The position numbers were made by a program, and so were the translations under genes. Below are positions 8,048-15,740 of a stretch of DNA of 64,000 nt, one piece after another (within the stretch, counting starts at the first letter, position 1; each line of letters begins with the position of its first letter). This DNA comes from JANXMY01 sp965246745. GTDB lineage: Bacteria > Armatimonadota > Armatimonadia > Armatimonadales > Capsulimonadaceae. The DNA is taken from NCBI GenBank assembly GCA_965246745.1, contig OZ251980.1:2418001-2482000 (forward strand), written 5' to 3'. Under the pieces are notes generated by a model. The model did no database searches. It was not told the origin of the DNA and was given only the letters and a program-made list of their open reading frames with translations.

Positions 8048-8763
8048 CGCCGTGTATGTTCCCGCCGTGAACGGCAGGTCTGGACGCGCGGACGCGAAAC
8101 GCCCTGCGGGCGGGGAGAAATCAGACGCGTTTTAGGCGCGTTTTGCCTTCGGCTGGTATTCTTCGTCGGTTTCTTCCCAGCGTGAGTGCAGTGTGCCGGT
8201 CTGGTGGTGCTGTTTTTGGCTGTGGATATAATCAAGAACAGCCTTGACCTGATTGGGTCCGACACTGAATACCGCGTAGCCCTCCTGCCACTGGAACGGC
8301 AGGTCGGGCGAAATCCGGTCGTGAACAAAACGGGAAGAAACGCCTTTCACCTGGTTCATCACGGCAGAAATCGCGCGGTGCGTCGGCATCTTTAGGCACA
8401 GATGTACATGATCCGGCATCCCGCCGATCGCCAGCACCGTGCAGCCGAGTTTGTGGGCTTCGCTCCCGATACAGCGGTATACTGCCCGCTCAATCTCTTC
8501 GGTGACAAAGGCTTCCCGCTTCCAGGTCGCCCAAACAATATGAAGGTGAACTTCCGCTTTACTTTGCCGCATTCCTTTCGCCTCCCTGCTTTCATTTTTT
8601 CTAAACGCACATCCTCACGATCTATGTAAAAGGACCCGTCGTGAACGGCAGGTCTGCGGGCCTTCGGCCAAGCGGTCTGCGACCGCAAAAAGTTTCCCCG
8701 CCCGCAGGGCGTTTCGCGTCCGCGCGTCCAGACCTGCCGTTCACGGCGGGAACATACACGGCG
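8048..8763. mobile_element. REP-associated transposase element bounded by long inverted repeats (element B)
   Basis: A 66-base arm at 8051-8116 is the exact reverse complement of 8695-8760, extended by three more pairs, and the Y1 transposase gene lies between the arms. The arms contain small nested palindromes (GCCGT-GA-ACGGC; GCCC-TGC-GGGC). The right flank is itself a hairpin: GTGAACGGCAGGTCT at 8641-8655 pairs with AGACCTGCCGTTCAC at 8730-8744, with an inner GGCC-TTC-GGCC-type hairpin. This is the arrangement of a RAYT gene flanked by REP sequences. A further short inverted repeat (GGCCGGTCG / CGACCGGCC) lies outside at about 7988-8030. Confidence 0.85.
8132..8572 (-). CDS. REP-associated / IS200-like tyrosine transposase (Y1)
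   Basis: The protein has 146 residues, the usual length for single-domain IS200-like transposases. DHVHLCL contains the HUH metal-binding pair, and YIHSQKQHH near residue 117 carries the likely catalytic tyrosine and downstream polar residues. Such enzymes cut and rejoin single-stranded DNA at hairpin substrates. GGGAGG lies about 8 nt before the ATG. The gene has no TnpB partner and sits between long inverted repeats, which is the REP-associated (RAYT) setting. It may be intact, as all key residues are present, and could act in trans on the other palindromic elements in the window. Confidence 0.9.
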   Translation of the reverse strand: MRQSKAEVHLHIVWATWKREAFVTEEIERAVYRCIGSEAHKLGCTVLAIGGMPDHVHLCLKMPTHRAISAVMNQVKGVSSRFVHDRISPDLPFQWQEGYAVFSVGPNQVKAVLDYIHSQKQHHQTGTLHSRWEETDEEYQPKAKRA

Positions 8764-8793
8764 GGGACACGCACGGCGGGGCTTCGAATTCCG

Positions 8794-9921
8794 TTATTTC
8801 TCATCCCGCCCCCAGTCCCACCCGGCCCGCCCGGTGCGGTAGGGGAGCTGAACCACCTGCCCGGTGGCGGGCGTGACGGCGAACAGCTCATCTTCGGGGA
8901 CCGGGGGCTTTGAGACGGTGTAGGCGATTTGGGAGCCGTCGGGAGACCAGCGGAGCGAGGTCAGCTCGCGCCGGCCGAAGACCGACCATCCCCAGCGGGT
9001 CGGAATGTCCGGGCCGACGGTTCCGGCGGCGACATCGTACACCCGGATTGTTTTGGGCCGGTCCGGCGGGACAAAGGCGATTTGGGTGCCGTCGGGCGAC
9101 AAGGCGAACAGCCGGGCGGCGGGGCCAAGCGCGGTCTGCGCTTTCACCTGGGTCAGCACTTGCAGGCCCGCCGGGGTCTGCACGCCGTAAGCGAAAGTGC
9201 CGGCTTCGGTGAGCACCGGAAAGCGGGTTGCCGACAGCTCCGGGTTCAAAGACAGCACAAGGCCGTGCAGCGGCAGGGGGGTGCGGAGCGGCGGCTCGGC
9301 GGTGTCGGTCGGGACACTGTACGAGTCGCCGTCTTCGAGGAACAGCAGCGAGGAGTCGGAGTCCCACGCCAGCCCGGCGATCTGCTTCAGCTTGCTTGCG
9401 GTGAGATCAATCACCAAATGGGGCGGATGCTCCTCGGCGCCGGGGGCCAGCGGCATGACCCAGATTTGGCTGACCACGCTTTGCTTGTCGTCGCGCAGCG
9501 TGATAAGCTGCTTTTCAAACGCGACCTGCGTGCCGTCCGGCGACAGCGCCGGCTGCGTGATCCAGATGCGCTCCCCGCCGTCGGTGTCCTGCGGCTCGGC
9601 CTCATGCTGGAGCAGGCGGCTCGTGCCGTCTGCGCCGACCGCAAACAGCCCGCGCAGGGTGGTGGTCTTTTCCGACGGCGCATCGGCTTCCAGATAGACC
9701 AAGCGGCCGGTCGGAATGCGCTTAACATGCGGCGGCGCGGTCAGCGCCCCGAGGCCGGTCAAAACCGCCGGCACCAGGATCGCCAGCAGCGCCAGCGCGA
9801 CCCAGACCCGGCGCGGCGGGCCGCCGGGCCGCTGTCCGGGCCGGGCGATCAGGGCATCGTCGGGAAGCTCAGTTTCGTCCGGGTTATTCACGGGTCTCGG
9901 GTTATTCACGGGTGAGGGCAT
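8794..9921 (-). CDS. Membrane-anchored TolB-like beta-propeller protein
   Basis: The protein has 375 residues. A charged N-terminal tail carries a duplicated RPVNNP, then one transmembrane helix (VWVALALLAILVPAVLTGLGAL, about 37-58) anchors an extracytoplasmic beta-propeller. At least three PD40/WD40-like blades are visible (LSPDGTQVAFEKQ, LSPDGTQIAFVPP, WSPDGSQIAYTV). Such propellers are protein-interaction scaffolds and no enzymatic residues are evident. The gene overlaps the end of the thyX-like gene by 20 nt, so the two are coupled. Confidence 0.75.
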   Translation of the reverse strand: MPSPVNNPRPVNNPDETELPDDALIARPGQRPGGPPRRVWVALALLAILVPAVLTGLGALTAPPHVKRIPTGRLVYLEADAPSEKTTTLRGLFAVGADGTSRLLQHEAEPQDTDGGERIWITQPALSPDGTQVAFEKQLITLRDDKQSVVSQIWVMPLAPGAEEHPPHLVIDLTASKLKQIAGLAWDSDSSLLFLEDGDSYSVPTDTAEPPLRTPLPLHGLVLSLNPELSATRFPVLTEAGTFAYGVQTPAGLQVLTQVKAQTALGPAARLFALSPDGTQIAFVPPDRPKTIRVYDVAAGTVGPDIPTRWGWSVFGRRELTSLRWSPDGSQIAYTVSKPPVPEDELFAVTPATGQVVQLPYRTGRAGWDWGRDEK

Positions 9922-11419
9922 AAGTGTTTAAGTTGGGCCGCAGGTAGCGGGCAACAAGCGGATATGTCTCGGCGGCGGCGTAGAAAACTTCCTGGGCGAT
10001 TCGGCGGTACGACGGGTGCCCCTGCCGGGCGGAGCGCAGCTCGACAAAGTGGGCGACTTCGCGCAGGTTCCAGGTGAACAAAACGCGGATTTTTGTCGCC
10101 AGCGGCAGCGCATACGCGGCTTCGTCCGTCAGCCCGGCGTCAAAAAGCTGCCTGTAGGCTTCGGCAGACTGCGCCATCAGCGCCTCGTAACGCTCGCCGT
10201 ACCCGAACTCGTCTATTTCGGGCGGCTTCGCAAAGCCCAGCGCGGGCGACAGCGCCTGCGTCGTCTGCGTCGCCATCCGGTGCCGCTGTACATCCCGGTA
10301 CGCCCCGTAATCCAGCGTCATCTCCACCGTGCAGCCTAATCGCTCCAGGGCACGCCCCGGCGCATCGTGCCTGCCCCGGCGCGACAGATATTCGTCTATG
10401 ACGCGCTCTTTGACGCTTTGTTCCAGCCCCGCCACTCGGGCCAAAAGCGCGTCCATCGGCAGGCCCGACGCGCCGTATAAAATCGCGGCGACAAGGCGAT
10501 TGTCGGCATCCGGGTCGGAAAAAACCAGGGAGACGGCCTCCCCGGCTCCTTTGTTGGAGGTAGGGGGGCTTCCCAGCACGTCCCGCGCCAGGGCGTCAAT
10601 CGCCGACGCTGTTTCGGCCCGGTAAGCGTTCAAGTCCGCGTACTTCAAAAGGGTCGGGACAACGTGCCGGGCTTCTTCTTTCATGCGCCGGCCCAGCGCC
10701 TGCCCTTCTTCCAGCGGCTGCGACAGCAGCTTGGTGATCAAATGCTCCAAAGTGCGGGCGTTCACCGTCAGCCCGACATTGGTATACGTCGCCGCCGGCA
10801 GCAGATACCGCAGAATGTCAAATGCCGTCGCCCGCGCGGCGGCATCGTGCCCCCGCTCGGTCTGCTTGTCCGTGCGCGGCGTCCGCGCCTTGACCTGCGC
10901 GACTACGTCCTCGGTCCAGCCCGTGTAGGCGTCCAAAAGCCCCCGCACCGAGGCCGTGTAGGCCGCTGCCGGCGTCGGCTCGGCTAAGACGCGCTCCGGG
11001 GTATACACTTTCGACGGGTCAAACGCCACATACCGGGTGCTTTTCTCGGTAAACGACGCCAGCCGGGCGTCTTCAATCAGCTTCGACGCGAGTATGCTGA
11101 TGTCTTCCAGCGCAAGATGCACGACGCAGTGCTCCGAAACGGACGAATGCCCGTATCCCAGCACATACTTTTCGGCAAAGGCCCGCGCCTTTTCTTGGAG
11201 GCCCGCCGTGCCGCGCGGGTCGTCGGTCGTGCCGGCCCCAATCAGCGCCCCCAAATCTTCCGCTTCAATCATCCCTCGCAGGTCGTCGCGCAGGGACAGC
11301 CGGGAGCGCGAATAGCGGGCGAATAAGTAGGCCACCACTTCCTCGGGCAGATTGGTCAGCGCATACACGCTCCGGTCAGCATTCGTAAAAAAGCGCGATA
11401 AATCCGCAGTCTTAGGCAT
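9902..11419 (-). CDS. thyX: Tandem-domain FAD-dependent thymidylate synthase (ThyX-like)
   Basis: The 505-residue protein is about twice the usual ThyX length and reads as two ThyX-like halves. The first half has GYGHSSVSEH (88-97) and EKSTRY (125-130), but the RHR that begins the ThyX motif is replaced by EDA (117-119). The second half keeps QRHR (378-381) but lacks the downstream Ser and Arg-Tyr. Each half therefore carries one part of the motif RHRxxSxxxxSxRY. ThyX methylates dUMP using methylene-tetrahydrofolate and FAD, with active sites built across subunits, so a composite site between halves is plausible. I infer that it is the cell's thymidylate synthase, but activity is not certain from sequence. 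Confidence 0.85.
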   Translation of the reverse strand: MPKTADLSRFFTNADRSVYALTNLPEEVVAYLFARYSRSRLSLRDDLRGMIEAEDLGALIGAGTTDDPRGTAGLQEKARAFAEKYVLGYGHSSVSEHCVVHLALEDISILASKLIEDARLASFTEKSTRYVAFDPSKVYTPERVLAEPTPAAAYTASVRGLLDAYTGWTEDVVAQVKARTPRTDKQTERGHDAAARATAFDILRYLLPAATYTNVGLTVNARTLEHLITKLLSQPLEEGQALGRRMKEEARHVVPTLLKYADLNAYRAETASAIDALARDVLGSPPTSNKGAGEAVSLVFSDPDADNRLVAAILYGASGLPMDALLARVAGLEQSVKERVIDEYLSRRGRHDAPGRALERLGCTVEMTLDYGAYRDVQRHRMATQTTQALSPALGFAKPPEIDEFGYGERYEALMAQSAEAYRQLFDAGLTDEAAYALPLATKIRVLFTWNLREVAHFVELRSARQGHPSYRRIAQEVFYAAAETYPLVARYLRPNLNTYALTRE

Positions 11420-11457
11420 ACGGCGTCAGTTCGGCACGGGCGCAGCGAAATCCTGCG

Positions 11458-13350
11458 TCACTTCGCCGGCCCCGGCCACGGCTGCCCGGCCTGCGCGGCG
11501 AAATAGCGCCCGCTGTTCGTGACCATCTGCTGATCGAAATCGGCCACGCGCCGCTCCTGCCGAACAGTTCCCAGCAAAACGCCGCCGTAAGCAATGACTA
11601 GGACGCAGGCTATCGGAACCGCAAGCTGGCGAAACCCGGCTGTCAGCGTATCGGGCAGCGACGCGCGTTTGACCCCGGCGACGATGCCGAGCGTGACAAT
11701 CAGCAGCAGCGGCACGAGCAGCACGGCGGCGACGCACAGCCACAGCATCCGTGTTTGAGGCGCTTGTTCCGTGTCCGAATCGGTGCTTCCATCCAGGCCC
11801 AACAGCGTTCGCAGACCCTGCGGGATTTCGGCCAGCGGCCAGGCGGTCCACTGCACCAGACAGTATAGGCCGTAAGCGGCTCCAACCAGCATTGGCAGCA
11901 GAAGAGCCGTTCTTAGAACCGCGATACGTCGGGCATGCGGCAGGCGGTGCAAGCCATAGCCGACACTTGCGGTGAGGAGGAGAAACGCGCTGCCGATACC
12001 AATCTGCGGCGGCCAGTCAACTGCGTCATGGTAGACAAAGGTGAGCCAAGCAATGCCGACGCAGACATACAGCAGCGCCAGCACGAGCCACGCGCCGACG
12101 GCAAGTAGACAGTGGAGCAGCACAGTTTTCCAGCCAATCGGCGGCCTCGGTGCAAATTTCACCTGTGTCCACCCGGCGGCCAGCAATCCCAAAGTCAGCA
12201 ACCAGGCGATATTTAGCAACAGCCCGACACCTGCCGTCCACCAATAGATTAGTTGCTGTAGTGACCCAATGGGCTTGAGCATCTGTTGGCCAGTGCTGAA
12301 GTTTTGCAGGCTGCGCCGGGCTGCTTCTTCGTCCCTCGCTCGCCGCGCCGCGTTTGGGTGCCCGATCTTCGTCACATACGCGCAGTAGGCGTCCAAGCGC
12401 TGCTGCGAGATTTTTTCGGTCGCGTCCCAGGGTTCGTTTCCAAGCGTCGGAGCGCCGCCGGGGCGGCTCATTGAAATCCGCGTAATATTACTGGCGACCA
12501 AAGACCCCAACAGCGTTGTAGACTGAACGCGCATCAGATCACCGCATCGGCGCAAGTCTTCTCTGAGTTCATAACCGCCTTCGCGCTGCCCGGCCTGCTC
12601 TTTCAAGACGGCCTGATACACGACGATCCGGGCGACATCCCGTAAACGCTGGTATTCAGGCAGCATCTCGGAAGACCAAACCGCTGCCTGCGGTATCGCG
12701 CCGGGGTCGCCGAAGGCTACAGTGTGCAGCCGCCACTTGGCCTGCACGTTTTCGGTGAGATATTCGTTCCAGTAGGGCTTGTCACTTGCGCGTTTAATAG
12801 CGGCAAGCGCGTTGGCGTTTCGGTGCGCGGCGAACAGGCCATAAGCCAGCATCAAGGGAAAGTAGGCGTTGCTCGGGTCGGTCCGCTCGCCTGCCGATGC
12901 GTCCCAGTTATAGGCCGCGATCTCCGGTGGGGATGCGCCCGGCATCACGGTCGGAGGCACGGCGTCGCCGGACAACTTGGATGCAGCGGCGCTGCTTAAA
13001 AGCGGCTTCCGGCTTTCTTCGCGCAGAAGGTTAGCGTAGAGCATCGGGCGGTTCGGGAAGCGCTGCGTCAGCGCCCGCAGATTTGCTTCGGGCGAAACAT
13101 TTCCGCTGAACGCCGCCCGTGCGTACTGAATGTCAAAATCGCCGGGGTGGCGTGCGGCAACGGCGTCATAGGCGCGAGCGTCGCCTGCTGGGGAACGGCT
13201 GTAGGACTCGCACCCGATTGCTCGGTACTGATGCAGCACCGTCAGCGCTTGCAGGTGCACCAGCCAGCGGGTCTGAGGCGCGACGAGCAAAGCCAGCAAA
13301 ATGCCGGCGGCGATGCCGAGCAGGGTCAGTCGGAGTTTTGGGGTGTTCAT
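11458..13350 (-). CDS. Large polytopic membrane protein with extracytoplasmic N-terminal region
   Basis: The protein has 630 residues starting MNTPKLRLTLLGIAAG at 13348-13350. An upstream in-frame ATG would place coding sequence through the inverted repeat at 13370-13471 and is unlikely. After one N-terminal helix comes a roughly 330-residue soluble region with TPR-like helical content (YDAVAARHPGDFDIQYARAAF), then six or seven transmembrane helices in the last 260 residues. I recognise no family. It lies directly downstream of the ECF sigma/anti-sigma pair on the same strand and may be part of the same regulon. Confidence 0.65.
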   Translation of the reverse strand: MNTPKLRLTLLGIAAGILLALLVAPQTRWLVHLQALTVLHQYRAIGCESYSRSPAGDARAYDAVAARHPGDFDIQYARAAFSGNVSPEANLRALTQRFPNRPMLYANLLREESRKPLLSSAAASKLSGDAVPPTVMPGASPPEIAAYNWDASAGERTDPSNAYFPLMLAYGLFAAHRNANALAAIKRASDKPYWNEYLTENVQAKWRLHTVAFGDPGAIPQAAVWSSEMLPEYQRLRDVARIVVYQAVLKEQAGQREGGYELREDLRRCGDLMRVQSTTLLGSLVASNITRISMSRPGGAPTLGNEPWDATEKISQQRLDAYCAYVTKIGHPNAARRARDEEAARRSLQNFSTGQQMLKPIGSLQQLIYWWTAGVGLLLNIAWLLTLGLLAAGWTQVKFAPRPPIGWKTVLLHCLLAVGAWLVLALLYVCVGIAWLTFVYHDAVDWPPQIGIGSAFLLLTASVGYGLHRLPHARRIAVLRTALLLPMLVGAAYGLYCLVQWTAWPLAEIPQGLRTLLGLDGSTDSDTEQAPQTRMLWLCVAAVLLVPLLLIVTLGIVAGVKRASLPDTLTAGFRQLAVPIACVLVIAYGGVLLGTVRQERRVADFDQQMVTNSGRYFAAQAGQPWPGPAK

Positions 13351-13369
13351 AGGGTGGTTTCCAGAAGTA

Positions 13370-13471
13370 CCCCCCCCGCCCCAATTCTGGGGAGCCGAAA
13401 AAGAACCCATAGGGGCGCTGCTTGCTGCGCCCTTCTTATCCATATGGCTCCCCAGAATTGGGGCGGGGGGG
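13370..13471. repeat. Nested inverted repeat (palindromic element E)
   Basis: An approximately 26-base arm ending AATTCTGGGGAGCC at 13396 pairs exactly with its reverse complement starting at 13446. Each arm contains a small CCCCA-ATTC-TGGGG palindrome, and the centre holds a GGGCGC...GCGCCC hairpin. It fills the gap between the anti-sigma stop and the next start. The layout matches elements A, C and D although the sequence differs. Confidence 0.8.
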
Positions 13472-13476
13472 CAGCA

Positions 13477-13923
13477 TTACGCAATCAGTGTTCTTTGCCA
13501 GGTGACGGCGGCCCGGCGGCGCGGGGCGGGCGGACGCGGGGCGGCTTCGGGCGCAGGCGGGTCGTTCAGCGCAAGCGTCAGGGAGCCGGCGCAGAGGCCG
13601 GGTCGGTCCAGAAGCGCGTCCACCGACGGCAGCGGCGGCGCGGGCGGGGCGGCGGCGAGGCTTTCCAGCGCGGCAGGCGTCGGCACGGGCGCGGCGACCG
13701 GGGCGCTGAGGGTGAAATGAAGCAGGAGCAGGGTGACGGCGAGCGACGCCGAGGCCCCGAGCAGGAGCGGCTGCGAGGCCGACCACAGCCGACGCCGCCA
13801 CGAGGGCGGGGCGAGGAGGGCGCAGAGAACACTGTCGTCGAACTCGGCGGAGACGGCGGGCACGGGCATGGCTCGCAGGGCATCGGCAAGGGTGGGGGGC
13901 GTCCCGGAAATCGGGCTAGACAT
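13477..13923 (-). CDS. Single-pass membrane protein, probable anti-sigma factor
   Basis: The protein has 148 residues starting MSSPISGTPPTLADALRAM. A short cytoplasmic N-terminal region is followed by one transmembrane helix (PLLLGASASLAVTLLLLHF, about 54-72) and a Pro/Ala-rich extracytoplasmic tail. The ATG overlaps the sigma-factor stop by 8 nt, the classic arrangement for an ECF sigma and its anti-sigma partner. No HxxxCxxC zinc-binding anti-sigma motif is visible, so the assignment rests on position and topology only. Confidence 0.65.
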   Translation of the reverse strand: MSSPISGTPPTLADALRAMPVPAVSAEFDDSVLCALLAPPSWRRRLWSASQPLLLGASASLAVTLLLLHFTLSAPVAAPVPTPAALESLAAAPPAPPLPSVDALLDRPGLCAGSLTLALNDPPAPEAAPRPPAPRRRAAVTWQRTLIA

Positions 13924-14521
13924 GGGAGTCGGTCTCCGTTTCGGCGGCGGTCCACAGTTCCCGGAACCGGGCGCGGGCGGCATGGAGGCGGGAGCGGACT
14001 GTGCCGACCGGGATGCCGAGCATCTGGGAAATCTCGTCGTACTCAAAGCCTTCCATCTCGCGCAGCACCAGTGCGGCCCGCATCGGCGGGGATAATTGGG
14101 CAAGCAGGGCGTCAACCAGCAGCCGCGTGTCGGGGGGCGGGTCGGAAACAGCCGCCTCGGGGGCGGAGTCGGCGGGCACTTCGCGCCCGACGCGGGCGGA
14201 GCGGCGGCGGTCCAAACACAGCCGGACAGCGATAGCGCAGAGCCAGGCCGAGAAGCCGCCCGGCCCGCGAAACTGGGAAAGCTGCCGAAAGGCCCGGACA
14301 AACGTGTCCTGCGCCACATCTTCCGCCTCGCTGCTGTCCGAAGAATGCAGGACATGGGCGGCCAGGCGGACAATCCGGGCGCGGTGCCGCCCGAGCAGCC
14401 AGCGGTACGCGCTGTCGTCGCCGGCCCGCGCCCGCGCAATCCACGAGGCTTCCTCGCGCTCGTCCCGCGACAGGCAGCGTACTATGCCGGCGTCCCACCG
14501 GCGGGTCAGGGCGTGTTCCAT
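13916..14521 (-). CDS. ECF-subfamily RNA polymerase sigma factor
   Basis: The protein has 201 residues. Region 2 is visible as AEDVAQDTFVRAFRQLSQFRGPGGFSAWL split across helices 2.2-2.4, and region 4 as MLGIPVGTVRSRLHAARARF, a typical helix-turn-helix for the -35 element. There is no region 1.1 or 3, as expected for the extracytoplasmic-function group. It directs polymerase to a stress or envelope regulon and is probably held by the membrane protein encoded immediately downstream. A promoter and a leader terminator lie upstream at 14594-14684. Confidence 0.93.
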   Translation of the reverse strand: MEHALTRRWDAGIVRCLSRDEREEASWIARARAGDDSAYRWLLGRHRARIVRLAAHVLHSSDSSEAEDVAQDTFVRAFRQLSQFRGPGGFSAWLCAIAVRLCLDRRRSARVGREVPADSAPEAAVSDPPPDTRLLVDALLAQLSPPMRAALVLREMEGFEYDEISQMLGIPVGTVRSRLHAARARFRELWTAAETETDSHV

Positions 14522-14593
14522 TGATAGAAAGACGCGCGGAAAGGGGAAATCGGTTCGGTGCGGGGGCGAAAAGAGGAAAAAGAGTCAACAAAA

Positions 14594-14622
14594 AAAGCGC
14601 CAGCCCTTTCGGCTGCCGCTTT
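14594..14622 (-). terminator. Intrinsic terminator in the leader of the ECF sigma gene
   Basis: On the minus strand, AAAGCG...AGCC / GGCT...CGCTTT is followed by seven T. It lies between a strong promoter and the sigma-factor start, so it would give a short RNA or act as an attenuator. Confidence 0.65.
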
Positions 14623-14655
14623 GTTCACGCTTTTAACTTTTGCGAACGTAAATAT

Positions 14656-14684
14656 ACTATATCATAGCTCCGGCGCGAAGTCAA
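14656..14684 (-). promoter_or_regulatory. Strong sigma-70-like promoter upstream of the ECF sigma gene
   Basis: On the minus strand TTGACT is followed after exactly 17 nt by TATAGT. The start site would be near 14649, about 55 nt before the terminator's T-run. Confidence 0.65.
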
Positions 14685-14830
14685 CAGCAGCCGAAACGCA
14701 GACGGCGGCGCTCGCGCAAGGCAGACTCCGGCAGCAGACGGCCGCGATTACAACTGCTCTGCGGGGCCGGCGCGGCGGACACAAGAAAAACGACCCGTGC
14801 CGCGTTTTTTATTTGTCGCAAAACACACGC

Positions 14831-14863
14831 AAAACGCCCGGCTTTCGGAATGAAAGCCGGGCG
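14831..14863 (-). terminator. Intrinsic terminator of the collagen-like gene
   Basis: CGCCCGGCTTTC and GAAAGCCGGGCG form a perfect 12-bp stem with a 5-nt loop, followed on the minus strand by TTTTGCG. It lies 24 nt past the collagen-like stop codon. Confidence 0.8.
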
Positions 14864-14886
14864 CGTGTGCGATCATCGGCAGGCGT

Positions 14887-15204
14887 CTACATGCCGGACC
14901 CGCCGGTTGTGCCGCCCGACGGGCCGGACGGGGCCGGTGCGCCGGCAGCGCCGGACGGCCCCGGTGCGCCGGGAGCGCCTGACGGGCCGGGAGCGCCGGC
15001 GGGTCCGGGAGCGCCCGGCGCACCGGCGGGTCCGGGCGGCGCGGGCGAGCCGGGCACCACCACCGTCGTGTTGCGCGGGGCCGGGGTGACAACCACCGGC
15101 GCCGGGGTGTCATCTTTTTGAGCACAGCCCGCCGCGCCGAAGACGGCAAAGCCGAGAATTGCCGAAAAAGCCAGCACCTGCACCGGCGAGAGCTTGCTGA
15201 TCAT
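14887..15204 (-). CDS. Lipoprotein with collagen-like Gly-X-Y repeats
   Basis: The protein has 105 residues. A signal sequence ends in a lipobox (VFGAAGC, cysteine at about 27), so the mature protein should be lipid-anchored. After a short Thr/Val linker the rest is a run of Gly-X-Y triplets rich in GAP, GPA and GPS, ending GSGM. Such repeats form collagen-like triple helices on some bacterial surfaces. AGGAGG lies about 9 nt before the ATG. The repeat is short, about fifteen triplets, so trimer stability would depend on other contacts. Confidence 0.85.
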   Translation of the reverse strand: MISKLSPVQVLAFSAILGFAVFGAAGCAQKDDTPAPVVVTPAPRNTTVVVPGSPAPPGPAGAPGAPGPAGAPGPSGAPGAPGPSGAAGAPAPSGPSGGTTGGSGM

Positions 15205-15370
15205 GAGAATGTCCTCCTAAGAGCCGAATCTGGAAACGTAACCTAAGAACGCAACTTAAGAACCGTCACGGATGCCATTCTATGCCCGTTTCATTGAAAG
15301 CTCAAACGCAGGAAATCCGATAAACAAGCGCGAACAAGCAAACATACGACCCGAAAGGAAGCTCATTTCG

Positions 15371-15740
15371 ATGCTTCCCATTGCTGCCGTTTCGCTCATT
15401 TCTTTGTTCGATTTCGCCGGCGCAGCCGACGCCGAATACGCCGCCGCGAACCGGCACTTCAACCGGGCACGGGCGGAAACCCTGCCCGATGACCCGCCGG
15501 CACCGCTGGAAGAAACGGTCGCGTGGCTCAAAAATGTTCCGCCGTTTGTCGGCCTTCATGCACCGGTCGGCCGGAACCCGGACCGCACCGAGATAATCGC
15601 AAGCGGCATCGTCTCGTTTATGAAAGCCGAAGAGAACCGGCATCAACCACGCCCTCGGCTTCCAGCCCTGCATGTCCAACTGCGTCTGGCAGGTGGAAAC
15701 CGGCAAAGCGCTGGAATATCTCAGTGAGAAAGAAAGCTGA
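15371..15740 (+). pseudogene. Small exported protein coupled to AraC regulator, apparently frameshifted
   Basis: A GGAAG site precedes the ATG at 15371. The frame reads MLPIAAVSLISLFDFAGA and stays coherent to about FMKAEEN, then turns into arginine/proline-rich nonsense. In the next frame from about 15641 the sequence reads HALGFQPCMSNCVWQVETGK and ends in TGA at 15738-15740, overlapping the ATG of the AraC gene (TGATG). One extra base near 15638-15643 explains this. A homologous fragment (SFKPYLSNCVWQVETEKALT) occurs before the second AraC gene at about 17862-17936. Function unknown. Confidence 0.6.

Noticed and set aside
7069..8070. 333-residue plus-strand frame
   Set aside because: Arg/Gly/Gln-rich shadow of the two minus-strand genes, without motif or ribosome site.
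13147..14235. 362-residue plus-strand frame
   Set aside because: Shadow of the sigma and anti-sigma genes; it crosses palindromic element E.
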